Shown here in pieces: positions 1 to 9,830 of a stretch of DNA of 64,000 nucleotides (position 1 is its first letter; each line of letters begins with the position of its first letter). The notes beneath the pieces were generated by a model. The model was given only the letters and a program-made list of their open reading frames with translations, did not search any database and had not been told where the DNA came from. The position numbers were made by a program, and so were the translations under genes. This DNA comes from Amoebidium appalachense (Eukaryota; Ichthyosporea), in the NCBI GenBank assembly GCA_963693365.1, contig CAVNZM010000011.1:1860001-1924000 (forward strand), in the 5' to 3' direction.

Positions 1-1039
1 TGCGCCGTTTCTGAATTCTTACGTCAAGCACCTTTTCCACCACCCACTCGTCCGGCAGAACCTTGTTGAAGTTGTGACTATCGCCCGTGTCCGGGAGGTG
101 AGAGAGATCTTGAGGCCGAATTCTATTTTGCTCACTCAATTCAAGCTGAATATCGTCCACGTGCCACTTAGATTTCTTCATAGTTGCTAAGCTTCGGATC
201 TCGTACGTGACCGGGCCGACCCTTTTGACGATTTCGTAACCCGTAATCCACCGTACATCCCAGGCACCGATATTTTTGGCTTGATTCCGAACACGTATCC
301 GTGCACCCTTCTTAAATTCACGAGCCACCGAGGGGCCGGGGGGCTCTCGTACGGCACGTTGCTGGACCACTGCACGGAGCAGAGGCAGACGGGCTAGTAA
401 CTCTCGCCGGTATGCCTTCCACTCTGGGTCCTTGAGTGCCGGGTGGTTACTGCTAAGAAGGGCAACGTCAGGGAATTGTGTTGCTTCTTGCCCGTACACA
501 AGATAATACGGTGTACATTGCAAAATTTTGTGTGTTGTTGTGTTGTATGCATGTGTAACCACCGGCAACAGAGTGTCCCAATTAGTGTGCTCATAATTAA
601 CGTACTTTGAGAGTGCATTATTAATAAATCTATGAGACCGTTCATTGGAACCGTTGCTTTGTGGGTGATATGCAGAGGTGCTCACTTGTGCAATATTTGC
701 TATACGGCAAATCTCAATAATTAGCTCATTGAGAAATTCTGATCCTTGATCACTCAAGAGTGTGCGAGGGGGGCCGTGTATATAGCAAATTACATTCATG
801 AGTGCATGTGCAACATTAACGGCATGCTTAGATTGGATGGGCACAGTGATTAAATACTTCGTTGCCATAGCCATAAACACACAAATGAAAGTATTACCAT
901 TTTTCGTTTCTGTAAACGGACCCATAAGGTCAACAGAAACACGAGAGAACATTTTTAAATTTTCGTATCTCTGTTCAAATGGCCTACTTCTCAAGTGTGG
1001 GTTATCGTTACGGCCTTCAAGGGCACTGTGTGCAGGCAT
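1..1039 (-). CDS. Ty3/gypsy integrase catalytic core and C-terminal region (partial)
   Basis: An open frame runs from an ATG at 1039 (or from the preceding frame) to the window edge without a stop. It has the retroviral-type integrase core: first Asp in VDLMGPF (codon 929-931), second Asp in SDQGSEF (codon 749-751) and Glu in SNERSH (codon 641-643). Exactly 35 residues separate the second Asp from the Glu, which is the DD35E spacing. A YHPQSNG motif precedes the Glu, as is usual in this family. Downstream, about 130 residues form the basic C-terminal region (FKKGARIRVR and following). It would insert the element's cDNA into the genome. No chromodomain is visible before the edge. The zinc-binding domain lies upstream in another frame. 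Confidence 0.9.
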   Translation of the reverse strand, partial: MPAHSALEGRNDNPHLRSRPFEQRYENLKMFSRVSVDLMGPFTETKNGNTFICVFMAMATKYLITVPIQSKHAVNVAHALMNVICYIHGPPRTLLSDQGSEFLNELIIEICRIANIAQVSTSAYHPQSNGSNERSHRFINNALSKYVNYEHTNWDTLLPVVTHAYNTTTHKILQCTPYYLVYGQEATQFPDVALLSSNHPALKDPEWKAYRRELLARLPLLRAVVQQRAVREPPGPSVAREFKKGARIRVRNQAKNIGAWDVRWITGYEIVKRVGPVTYEIRSLATMKKSKWHVDDIQLELSEQNRIRPQDLSHLPDTGDSHNFNKVLPDEWVVEKVLDVRIQKRR

Positions 1040-1492
1040 TCACATAAGCAGTGATATCTTTGTGCATGCGTGGCCAATAATAATTGTATAATCTTTCGTA
1101 AGTTCGTTCAATGCCAGTATGAGCCCCCCGTCGTGCACACTTCTTAATAAATCAGCACGAAGGATTTCGGGCACATACAGGCAACGACGACCATCCTTAG
1201 CCACATGATAAAGCACGTCATCCTCTATCACACACATTTGTGCTATTTTCTTAACCTTTTTGTATCCGAAATACTCAAGATTAAGACCGTGTGCAGCTCG
1301 TTCCCCCCCTGCCTGCCATTCCCGTTTGGCCTCGGCATCGAGGGAGGCAAGCCACCGTAGCCACGTGATTATGTCCTTACACATTTTGTCCCCCCCTGTG
1401 CCATCATAATTGCTTCCTTTTGATAGCCGGCACCACCGAGTGCAGAAAGGGAGGGCAGGCCGGCTTGACTGAGTGCAGAAATTTGTGCACAT
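1040..1492 (-). pseudogene. Integrase zinc-binding (HHCC) region, frameshifted
   Basis: This frame carries the linker after RNase H and the start of an integrase H2C2 domain (DDVLYHVAKDGRRCLYVP, then a His-Asp pair). In-frame, the second His and the two Cys are lost, but in the neighbouring frame the typical continuation is visible (HTGIERTY, YYWPRMHKDI, NACTQC). The shift lies at a G run near 1120-1125. A second shift near 1028 is needed to enter the catalytic core. Both could be real lesions or homopolymer miscounts. The domain binds zinc and helps integrase multimerise in this family. Confidence 0.75.
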
Positions 1493-2724
1493 TTCAAGCG
1501 GTCTGGATCGAAAATGTGTGTGAATTCGAGTGCATCACCCCAATCAACAAACACTTCGGCTGGTTTCGAGCTAAGCTCGGATAAATCTGCTGTGAGAACC
1601 TCTTGTAATTCCTTTTTCACATCCCACCTTTCCAGTGGTATGTTTTCGTTCTCATGCAGAATATATCCTATACGGCTTAACCCATCAGCATCGTGCATGG
1701 TAGGGCCAGGACGGTAGTATAGATCGAAATCATACTCCTGCATTTCCAAAGGCCACCGTTGCATCCGTTCGTTTGCTATCCGTTTGACACCTTTAAGAGA
1801 AAGACAGGGCTTATGGTCACTTTCCACAATAGTATTAACTCGACCATACACGTACACCCTAAACTCTTTCAGTGCCCAATAGATTGCATGCGTTTCTCGT
1901 TCGATGTTGCTCCACCTACGTTCGGTAGGTTGAAACATCCGGGAGGCATAAGCCACCGTGCGGAACTTGCCATCTTGTTGTTTTTGATACAGGCAAGCCC
2001 CTTCCGAGAACCGACTAGCATCACAACGAATAAGAAACTGACCCCCCGTGGGGGAAAGATCGGGCAGGGCAAGCACTTCCTCCGATAACGCCGATTTTAA
2101 ATCTTTAAACGAGCGATCTAATTCGTCCGTCCATTTTAACCGTCGGTGTTTTTCTCCGTAACACTCGGCATTCATGGGTCGGGCTCGCTCTGCATAATTT
2201 AAAATGTGACGGCGGAGATAGGAAGTAATACCCAGAAAACCCCGGAGTTGGTGTAGTGTGTTTGGTACCGGCCAATCTTTTACTGCCTGAACCTTTTTCG
2301 GGTCGGGCCGAATGCCATTCACACCTACAATCCAACCCAAAAACGGTATTTCCGTTAGCCCAATGTATGTCTTTGCCCCATCGAGCTTAACACCATATTC
2401 ACCGAGACGGGTGAAAAGTCGGTCAAGCTTCTGTATTAATTCTTTTTCGGTGTGTGCACCCACAGCTAAATCATCGGCATATATCACCACGTCATCGGCC
2501 AGAGGGGCCAAAATCTGTGTCATGATAGATGCTAGCTGGGACGGGGAAGTACTGAGCCCCTGTGGTGCCACACAATAACGATACTGCACACCAGCCACAG
2601 AAAATCCTGTTTTTTCACGTGACTCAGCGTCCAGCAGTATTTGGTAAAAGGCACCCGACATATCAGCTTTACAGAAATACTTATACCCAGCCAACTTCTC
2701 TATTTGTTGTTGCAAGTTGGGCAT
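1369..2724 (-). CDS. Ty3/gypsy reverse transcriptase (palm/thumb) and RNase H
   Basis: 451 residues. The N-terminal third has the RT signature: an Asp in KADMSGAFYQI, then APQGLSTSP, and the catalytic YADD box. The connection domain follows (LRGFLGITSYLRRHI). RNase H is recognised from LIRCDASRFSEGACLY, a Glu in IERETHAIYWAL and the Asp of ESDHKPCLSL, ending with the HDADGLSR signature. These are the catalytic acids of the two domains. The RT fingers lie upstream in another frame (2772-3068), joined across a one-base shift near 2800. The frame then continues into integrase across a shift at a C/G run near 1390-1400. The product would copy element RNA into DNA within a particle. Confidence 0.92.
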   Translation of the reverse strand: MPNLQQQIEKLAGYKYFCKADMSGAFYQILLDAESREKTGFSVAGVQYRYCVAPQGLSTSPSQLASIMTQILAPLADDVVIYADDLAVGAHTEKELIQKLDRLFTRLGEYGVKLDGAKTYIGLTEIPFLGWIVGVNGIRPDPKKVQAVKDWPVPNTLHQLRGFLGITSYLRRHILNYAERARPMNAECYGEKHRRLKWTDELDRSFKDLKSALSEEVLALPDLSPTGGQFLIRCDASRFSEGACLYQKQQDGKFRTVAYASRMFQPTERRWSNIERETHAIYWALKEFRVYVYGRVNTIVESDHKPCLSLKGVKRIANERMQRWPLEMQEYDFDLYYRPGPTMHDADGLSRIGYILHENENIPLERWDVKKELQEVLTADLSELSSKPAEVFVDWGDALEFTHIFDPDRLKCAQISALSQAGLPSLSALGGAGYQKEAIMMAQGGTKCVRT

Positions 2725-2771
2725 GGGCCAGGCAGATTTTCGAATTTGCTTGTTAAGAGCACGAAAATCAG

Positions 2772-3068
2772 TCAGCAGACGGTATTTTCCGTTTGGTTTT
2801 CAAGTATTACGAAGGTGGGTGAATTATACTGACTGTGTGCTTGTTCCATCTGCCCTCTACGACACATATCCTCCACGATCTCCTTTGCAGCCTGCTCTTT
2901 CACTTGTTCCAACCTCCACTGTTTTAATCGAATCGGTGGGTTATCTCCCGTGTCTATGTGCATGGTGAATCCTTTAATCTGAGGAAATTCGTCGGGGTCC
3001 GTAGTGATGAAGCAACGAGAGTGTGCTTCTAATAGTTTCTTGACCTCCGGAAGCATACTCTGAGGCAC
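2772..3068 (-). pseudogene. Ty3/gypsy RT N-terminal (fingers) segment, frameshifted
   Basis: About 98 residues matching the entry of Ty3/gypsy RT: an acidic patch before GFTMHIDTGDNPPIRLKQWR, a helix with EQAAKEIVEDM, then YNSPTFVIL. The expected basic KxxGKYR...DFRALN segment is seen immediately downstream, but in the next frame, so one base is gained or lost near 2800. The frame upstream joins the protease frame only across the long G run at about 3144-3162. Confidence 0.8.
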
Positions 3069-4249
3069 CCTATCCCAATCAAAACCGTGGGGAGCCTGGC
3101 CGGCATCGTGTGCACCCCCACCCGAAATTTCCGAAATTTTTCGCGGGGGGGGGGGGGGGGGGTTTCATGATCAACGGCACACATTGATTGGTCGATCGGT
3201 GAGTGTATCGGACCGCCTCGTGTCCCACTCACATGCCCTTCGTGCCCACACATGTTATCGGTAGGCACCCGGCCCGGTGGCACGGCCGGAGGTGAATTGG
3301 GTAGGCAACCTTCTCCACCCCCCGTTGCCCACCTGATGCACTGCGCTATTGCACCAACGACGGTTTGTGTACGACTGGGGTGGGGTTCGGCTTGCAAAAC
3401 ACTCAGTTCGTGTATGTACTCATGTCGGCTCGTAGGAACGAAATGACCGATGGTACCGAACACGCTCAAATCCGGACCCACACCATTTTCGCACACAACA
3501 GCAATAGATTTATCCACACTAATTTCACAGATGGTGGGGGGGAACTTATCTCGAAATTCACGAGTAGGCTCGAAGATACCGAGGGTGCCAGCAGCAGCAG
3601 CAGCAGCAGTCACCTGCACCGTTGCACGTAATACACATCCAAAGCCAGATTTGACGGTGGTGTCGTGCTTGACGGTAACGGGACACATTGTGTAGGGGGT
3701 GTGCAAAGATGACGTCGGCACCACCATCCCCGACACCAGTGTTAGTGAGTGTGCTTGATGATTAGTGGTGGCAATGTGTTTGTTGGCAAAATCGTTCCCA
3801 ATAATCATGTCATGCTTAATATTTTTAATTACTAAGCAAGGCCACATGAATGTTTGAGAACCGAGGCATAACGGGAGCATCACTTCACCACTCACAGCTA
3901 GAGCTTTATCGTTTTTCCTTACAGAAGTAACAATCACATCCGAGGGTTGCAAAGCAAACTCCTGCATGTGTCGGGAAAAAACAGCTTCACTAACCACCGT
4001 GAATGATGCCCCAGTGTCAAACAATGCAAAGTATTTTTCATTACTCAACGTAACATTAACATAGATACGTCTTCCTGCATTGCATATGGCACTTATATCG
4101 AACACTTTTCTTATTCTATCGAGTGTTCGAAGTTTCTTTGTGGGGGGGGATAGGTGTGGGGGGGTGGGGGGTCGGGGGTCGGGGGAAGGGGGGCTCGGAG
4201 GGGGGAATATCGGAAGAAGCCGGGGCAGAAGCACATGGTATAGGCACAT
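3029..4249 (-). CDS. Ty3/gypsy aspartic protease region
   Basis: The retropepsin signature is clear: YFALFDTGASFTVVS (active-site DTG codons near 4008-4019), followed by an ALAVSGEVMLPL strand and the hydrophobic DMIIGNDF loop that replaces the ILG/IIG motif of this family. The ORF is 406 residues. Its C-terminal part, after the alanine-rich stretch at about 3590-3610, has no recognised domain and is probably linker before RT. The last ~35 residues, downstream of the G run near 3150, look out of frame. It would process the Gag-Pol polyprotein. The first ~40 residues are proline-rich low-complexity sequence and may be out of frame or linker. Confidence 0.85.
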   Translation of the reverse strand: MCLYHVLLPRLLPIFPPPSPPSPDPRPPTPPHLSPPTKKLRTLDRIRKVFDISAICNAGRRIYVNVTLSNEKYFALFDTGASFTVVSEAVFSRHMQEFALQPSDVIVTSVRKNDKALAVSGEVMLPLCLGSQTFMWPCLVIKNIKHDMIIGNDFANKHIATTNHQAHSLTLVSGMVVPTSSLHTPYTMCPVTVKHDTTVKSGFGCVLRATVQVTAAAAAAGTLGIFEPTREFRDKFPPTICEISVDKSIAVVCENGVGPDLSVFGTIGHFVPTSRHEYIHELSVLQAEPHPSRTQTVVGAIAQCIRWATGGGEGCLPNSPPAVPPGRVPTDNMCGHEGHVSGTRGGPIHSPIDQSMCAVDHETPPPPPREKFRKFRVGVHTMPARLPTVLIGIGCLRVCFRRSRNY

Positions 4250-4332
4250 TTTTAATTACTTTTTCGTGACCCACTGGGTCACAATGTGCAATACGTGCCG
4301 TATCCGTGCATCCAGCACGGTCCGGCAATTAC

Positions 4333-5025
4333 CTATTTATCACTTTGCTTGCCCTTGTTCTTCTTGGCAGCTCGGGTGGGGCAATCTTTAAAACGATGCC
4401 CCGGCTGCTTGCATGCCCAACAATAGGGCCCCCTCTTATCTTTCTTATTTTCCTTAGCCCATTTGCCCCCCCCATTAGATTTACCCTTACCACCAACATT
4501 ACCCCCACTACCTCCGTAGCCACCCCCGTGACCACCACCACCACCACCATGCCCCCCATTACCACCACCCATCTCATCTACAGCACCCACATTACGGTTA
4601 CATTTTAAATTGTGAGCACCCACATCAGCCTCATACCGTCGGATGACACGGGCCATGGCTTGCTTGAGGGTGGTTGCAGCCCGGGCCTCCGAACAAAGGT
4701 CCGGGTAGTCGTTGAGGGTACGTTGGTAATGATGAAGCACAACCTCGGGCATGTTCTTGAGACCCGTGTTGGAGACGATGCAATTAAATTTCTTGTGGAA
4801 TGTCTTTATCGAGGCCCGAGTGTGCATAAAACGAAGCTTGTTCAGCTCGTTAAAATGCTCCTCCTTACGTTCCTTGTCTAAATACTTCTCAAGGAACTTA
4901 GCCCAAAAATCGTCGATGCCGGTGCACGTGGAGAGGTCGACGTTGTCGGCAGCATCTCGGGGGTCCCCGGGGCCCATGCACATACGAATAAACATCAACG
5001 TGCGATTCAAGCCCACCAACTCCAT
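4333..5025 (-). CDS. Gag capsid-like region with CCHC zinc knuckle
   Basis: 230 residues. The first ~140 have the retrotransposon Gag pattern of amphipathic helices (DDFWAKFLEKYL, FNELNKLRFMHTRASIKTF, then NMPEVVLHHYQRTL). A glycine-rich stretch (about 150-195) follows, then a single CCHC knuckle, CWACKQPGHRFKDC (codons about 4382-4424), and a basic tail. This is a capsid plus nucleocapsid layout, needed for particle assembly and RNA packaging. The start is probably not the real initiator: the upstream Gag frame (to 6187) should read into it across a one-base shift near 5035. Confidence 0.85.
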   Translation of the reverse strand: MELVGLNRTLMFIRMCMGPGDPRDAADNVDLSTCTGIDDFWAKFLEKYLDKERKEEHFNELNKLRFMHTRASIKTFHKKFNCIVSNTGLKNMPEVVLHHYQRTLNDYPDLCSEARAATTLKQAMARVIRRYEADVGAHNLKCNRNVGAVDEMGGGNGGHGGGGGGHGGGYGGSGGNVGGKGKSNGGGKWAKENKKDKRGPYCWACKQPGHRFKDCPTRAAKKNKGKQSDK

Positions 5026-6187
5026 AATACAAAAAGAAAATTAAATGATGTTGGAGTTGTTTGTAGAATTCGTCGATATCGGCATCTGCCTCGAGCATAG
5101 GACGGGACTGAATTGCTGCTGAGGGGATGTGTTGAATCTTTTCCTTCCCCTCCCGGTCGTCACCGTTGCCGTCGTTACCGTCACCGTCATCACCACCGTC
5201 ACCGTCGTCGCCACCACCATCACCACCACCACCACCGGCACCACCAGCACCGTTAGCACCTCCGGCACCATTAGCACCACCGGCACCACCGTCAGCACCA
5301 CCGTCCGGGGGAGGTGGGGGGCCACCGCCACCTGCATTACCATCCCCATTTTCGTTGGCAGCAGGAGGGGGGTTGTTATGCCCCCCCCGGCCACCACCAC
5401 GTCCACCCCTACCACCTCGGCCAGAGTTCTTACGGGGGCCCCGTCCGGCACGAACCCACGAGGGGAGCATGCTTGGATGAAATTTTCGAGGGCCCCGGTT
5501 ACCATAATAAGTAACCACTAGGTCGAGCTCACCACGACTAAGAGTCACTAACTGATTGATAAATTCATGTGACTTAGTGATGGGGGAAGACTGCCCTGAA
5601 AGGCACGCGTAGTTTTGCCTGGAAGTGAATACATTCGCGAGGGCGAGTAGTTGTTGGTGGAGCATGGTGAGTGCCGACGACGAACGGTACAGTGCCGTGC
5701 GCGCTGTACAGCTGGCAAACTTCGATACCAAAAATGCCAGCAGCACGAACAGAAGGAGACACCCAAGAACGCACCAGCACCAAGCTGCCAGGCTCACGCC
5801 CGTCTTGTTGTGCAAATTTGCATACTCCGTTAGGGCGCGTATCAGGGCGTCTGGTGCCTCTGCTTGCGTTTGCGTTGACCTCGACTTCCAGCCCGTGGAG
5901 AAGGTCGACTGATGAATGTCGATTGTCTTCAGGTGGCAGGTCTTCGGGGTCAAATGATTGGCCGTAGTCGGTTTCCCCTGAACGAAAAGAGAAGCAGTAT
6001 TGATTGTCGTGTTGCAAGTCGTGTGAACGGAAGTAGACACGGTCGAGCAACGGAATGTCTGCTCCAGGAGGGTGCCACGGTGAAGAGCCGGGGGGGGAAA
6101 GGGGAACATTATAGCCGACATCAGCAAACTTCCCGGAAGTATTGCCAACGTATTTTTTGCTATTGGCGCTATTGGCGATATTGGCAA
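4898..6187 (-). CDS. Gag N-terminal region with a predicted membrane segment
   Basis: 429 residues upstream of the capsid-like part. Residues about 134-157 form a strongly hydrophobic segment (AAWCWCVLGCLLLFVLL), which is unusual in Gag. It is followed by a Q/S-rich stretch and then a long Gly/Asp/Asn/Pro low-complexity region (about 245-350). The last ~60 residues look out of frame with the capsid part. An overlapping frame at 5574-6248 also looks protein-like for its first ~130 residues (acidic, with HDLQHDNQYCFSF), so the true N-terminus may use that frame and shift near 5870. An alternative is an env-like or accessory reading, which I cannot support. Confidence 0.6.
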   Translation of the reverse strand: MPISPIAPIAKNTLAILPGSLLMSAIMFPFPPPALHRGTLLEQTFRCSTVSTSVHTTCNTTINTASLFVQGKPTTANHLTPKTCHLKTIDIHQSTFSTGWKSRSTQTQAEAPDALIRALTEYANLHNKTGVSLAAWCWCVLGCLLLFVLLAFLVSKFASCTARTALYRSSSALTMLHQQLLALANVFTSRQNYACLSGQSSPITKSHEFINQLVTLSRGELDLVVTYYGNRGPRKFHPSMLPSWVRAGRGPRKNSGRGGRGGRGGGRGGHNNPPPAANENGDGNAGGGGPPPPPDGGADGGAGGANGAGGANGAGGAGGGGGDGGGDDGDGGDDGDGNDGNGDDREGKEKIQHIPSAAIQSRPMLEADADIDEFYKQLQHHLIFFLYYGVGGLESHVDVYSYVHGPRGPPRCCRQRRPLHVHRHRRFLG

Positions 6188-7140
6188 TAGAACCCCTTGC
6201 CGCCAATAGGAACGCCATATTGCAATAATATTGCTTTGGTATTGTCAATGGTAATACAGTACCAATACCCTCTATTGTCGATATCCCGCTGATATGAATA
6301 TATTATCCAGTATATGTTACATCAATATCGCCAATACATTAGAGTGCCATTACATTGCCATTGCATTACTATTGCGCTAGCATTATAGACGTATTGCCAA
6401 TATCAATTATACCCGGGCGATATTACAATAACAACCAAATAATATCAAAAATACAGATAATGATATGGATAATACTGTATTTTCGCATTGTAGTTGCACT
6501 ATGAACGCATTATTAATGTATTGCCAATATGTAGTAATTCATAGAAATACAAAGATTTAAATATCAAGAAACATATAAACAATGTATTGCCAACATATGA
6601 TCCAACTATAATCAATATATAAATGCGGTATCGCCGATAGGTTGCTTATATATCGTGAGTATATTGATGACATAAACAGGTATGATTAATACACTCCCAA
6701 CACATTACAAATAAGAAATATGTAAGTATGTTCCATATCAAGCATATATTGCCAACATACGAATGATACCACCACCATAAAGATATAAGTGTTGATAATG
6801 CATTACATATATATTATAAATATCACACTATATTATCCAAATACATTGCCAATAAATTGATAATGGGAACGAATGCATGCAAAGTACAGTATAAGTGCGC
6901 TTATAATATGAAAGGCATATCGGAGTAACGTCTTATATCTAAGAATAATACATATGACGAACATTGCCAATGTATTAATAAGCTATTATTAATACATTGG
7001 CAATCACATGCTCAATATATTGGCAATATGCACACGGTACGGTAAGCACAGCCCCATGATCATTATCAATGAATTGCCAATGTATTGCACATGTCGACAT
7101 CCATACGTGTTCCGTATGGTCACTTTATTAACTTCGGTTG
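6130..7140. repeat. AT-rich block with dispersed ATTGGCAAT/ATTGCCAAT motifs (block A)
   Basis: About 1 kb with no coding potential in which the near-palindrome TATTGGCAATA or its complement (and close variants such as ATTGCCAAC) recurs about 15 times at irregular spacing, for example near 6143, 6181, 6389, 6520, 6586, 6747, 6845, 6963, 6997, 7020 and 7071. Two similar blocks occur at 17760-18720 and 21740-21950. Its left end abuts the sequence CCGGGAAGTTTGCTGATG (minus strand), which also borders block C. Confidence 0.7.
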
Positions 7141-7191
7141 GATAGTGGCATCAAGCACACAAGTAAACAACACAACTAATATACCACCCCA

Positions 7192-7530
7192 AGAGCAACA
7201 CAGAAACGAAACACGGAAACAACAGCAGCCATAGGACAAAGAGCCCCAGACCCACAGGGTCTTGCCTCCATACTTTATTTACCTTAACAGGACAAAGAGC
7301 CGGTACCCACCTATGGGTGCTAAACATGCACATGATCATTCATGTGCTATAAGAGCAACACAGAAACGAAACACGGAAACAACAGCAGCCATAGGACAAA
7401 GAGCCCCAGACCCACAGGGTCTTGCCTCCATACTTTATTTACCTTAACAGGACAAAGAGCCGGTACCCACCTATGAAACGAAAAACGGAAACAACAGCAG
7501 CCATAGGACAAAGAGCCGGTACCCACCTCT
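7192..7530. repeat. 160-bp tandem repeat, about 2.2 copies
   Basis: A unit beginning AGAGCAACACAGAAACGAAA at 7192 recurs at 7352 almost unchanged, and a shortened third copy starts near 7475. Each unit contains GGACAAAGAGCCGGTACCCA. No gene is visible. Confidence 0.85.
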
Positions 7531-8556
7531 AGATGATAACGTAGCCTTATAGCTGCTGATGACTTCATGGGCCAACCTTGCCAAAACCTGTAAAGGAACT
7601 CGAGCTAAGAATTAGCTCATCCTACTTGCGAGAAGTGGGGGGAGAGGGGGGGGGGGGGGGGGGGGGGACTGAGGGGGCTGACTGAGAGTGGCAAAAAAAG
7701 AGTCGACAGAACCAACCTCAAACATAGTAAGGACGGAAACCCGGACCAGAACTTATGAAGTCTAGAGAAGCAGAAAATAGCTTGAACGATCGGTGGAGGG
7801 GACGATAGCTATAGTGCTAACAGCAAAAGTAGTGCCCACAGTCGCTGGTTCATGAACGTGAAAGGCAACGTGCATCTGCAGCCAGCAGACACACGCACAC
7901 GCACGCACGCACACACACATACACACACACACACACAGACACAGACACAGACATAATCACAGGACGGACACAGACCAGACAGACAAACGCCATATGCACA
8001 AAAGCAGGCAACACAAAACTAACCTTCAAGAAGAAGCTGCAGCATGCAGCATGGTCCAAAACAATCAGCGCGGTGGCTGCGCGATCTGCGGAGGGGATCT
8101 GTGACCAGGCGCTGCGGGAAGGGAACTGCGACCAGGCGACCTGCGGGAAGGGACCTGCGACCAGGCGACCTGCGGGAAAGGACCTGCGTACCTGCGCGAA
8201 GGGGGAAGAGAAATGGAGAAAACAACGTGCGTACAAACTTAAATGGAGAAAAAATTGCAAACCGGATTGGGATTTAGCCAATCACTATTCGCCGCGCCTG
8301 ATTAGGAAAAAGATAAAAATAGATTTCGGCTCGCGCGCGCGCGTGCATCAGCTTGGTGCCCTTAGCGCTACCCTTAGTGCCCTTAGTCGCAACTATCAGA
8401 CTATAGTTACGTGTCCTCCACTTCTTTGTTCTTGACCATTTTTTCGGCATGAAAGGGTTTCTGTTACTTCTTGCTGTCCTTCTTAGCGTGCTTGCTTGTC
8501 TTTTTTTCAACATGGGTGTCACTGGCGCTTTCGACTTCTTTGAAATCACACACACA

Positions 8557-8587
<31 letters not shown>

Positions 8588-9135
8588 GCGCGCACGCACA
8601 CACACTCACACATGCACACTGCACACACACACACACACACACACACAGGCGCGCACACACAGGCACGCACACACACAGGCGCACACCTACACAACACACA
8701 GCACATGCACACACAAGCGCACACACGCACACACCCTGTTATCCCTGATCATGATGCCCCCTCCCCCCTCCCTCTTCCCCCCCCGCGCACCCCCCCCCCC
8801 CCCCCCCCCCCCCCCACCCACCCCACCCACCCACCTACAAAGACGAAAACATTGTACATGTATTGCATACACAAATATACTCGCACATATACATACACAC
8901 ATTCACTTTAATCTTTCAGGCTACATGTGCAATATACATTAATTATGCACAGTCGATAGAATTCGTTGTGAAACCCCCCCCCCCCCCCCCCCCCCCTCCC
9001 CCCTCCTCGTTCCCCCCATATGCAATGGGGATAATATTGTTTCCCGCTATTAATTAAAAAATCACCGTTCTAACTTCCTAAGACCGAACCACTTGTAACA
9101 CCGACAGTTTCGGTTGTGTGGAACCCCCCCCCCCC

Positions 9136-9170
<35 letters not shown>

Positions 9171-9247
9171 CCCCCCAACCCACCCACCACCTTACCAATA
9201 TTGAGGTGTACACTGCCCCCACATCCCCAACTGTGTGCTGAATATCC
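7531..9247. repeat. Non-genic stretch with G/C runs, CA/CG microsatellites and a GC-rich minisatellite
   Basis: Contains a G run at about 7646-7668, CA tracts at about 7890-7940 and 8547-8740 (with a CG-alternating core near 8572-8594), C runs at about 8779-8815, 8973-8996 and 9126-9168, and a short minisatellite at about 8100-8205 built on GACCAGGCGACCTGCGGGAA (four copies). Open frames here are low-complexity artefacts. Confidence 0.8.
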
Positions 9248-9378
9248 CGTGCTAGGAAACCAATAACGTGAAAGTAACACATGCCGCATGTGGGTAGTTA
9301 TTGAAAAAACCAATAATGTCTAGGTAACATACTATGTACATATACTATGCTACAAAGGGGGTTCTATACGAGCTACAA
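9248..9378. repeat. Left remnant of the 183-bp satellite
   Basis: Shares GTGGGTAGTTATTGAAAAAA, AATGTCTAGGTAACATACTA and the ...ATACGAGCTACAA end with the array at 11884-14200. The array resumes exactly where the inserted retroelement ends. Confidence 0.85.
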
Positions 9379-9380
9379 GG

Positions 9381-9461
9381 GGGGCGGGTTGGTGCAATGG
9401 TAAGATCTCTGCGTGTCAAGCTCAAAGTCGCAGGATCGATCCTGGTTACTTCCGATTTTTT
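9381..9461 (+). promoter_or_regulatory. tRNA-like Pol III promoter (A and B boxes) at retroelement head
   Basis: TTGGTGCAATGG (9389-9400) resembles a tRNA A box. GGATCGATCC (9433-9442) differs from the B-box consensus at one main position, and the spacing is normal. A run of six T (9456-9461), a Pol III terminator, follows. I cannot fold a clean acceptor and anticodon stem, so this is more likely a tRNA-derived SINE head than a working tRNA. Confidence 0.6.
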
Positions 9462-9830
9462 CTGCCTCGACGGTCCACCGGTCTGGCCGCCCCCTAGAAG
9501 CCATCACCCCAGACCACGTCAAAGCAGCACCACCAATTTGTTATCACCCGGCCGTAAGACATGACGTCATGAACAGCACCGGCCCTCTGACGTCGACGGC
9601 GCGCCGCTTGGGCATCCCGGCCCAACGTTCAAGTGGGAGACCAATCCGAGTCACCGGCCACGGTTCGGGTCAGCGTCCTGGGCATGGGGTCTTCCCTTTC
9701 AAGTCTTTATGTTTGTGTATGTGTCCCGGGTCGCTCCCGGCTGGTGTTGTTAAAGTGAGCTGTGCTCATTCCCCACTAGCGTTGCTGCGGCTAGAACCGT
9801 GGGATAAGGCGTAACTAAAAATAGTGCCAG

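Larger units (their letters stand above)
1..6190 (-). mobile_element. Ty3/gypsy-type LTR retrotransposon, internal region, cut by window edge
   Basis: Read on the minus strand, the order is Gag (with CCHC knuckle), aspartic protease, reverse transcriptase, RNase H, then integrase (HHCC, DD35E core, C-terminal part). This gag-PR-RT-RH-IN order is the Ty3/gypsy (Metaviridae) order; Ty1/copia places integrase before RT. The coding frames change at about 5035, 3150, 2800, 1400, 1120 and 1028, and several of these points are G/C homopolymers. I cannot see LTRs: the 3' end lies beyond the left edge. The 5' side runs into an AT-rich ATTGGCAAT block near 6130-6190 that could be LTR or flank. Probably a decayed or indel-affected copy. 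Confidence 0.9.

Noticed and set aside
9381-9455. Functional tRNA gene
   Set aside because: A and B boxes are present, but I cannot pair a normal acceptor stem and anticodon arm, and the sequence heads a retroelement insertion.
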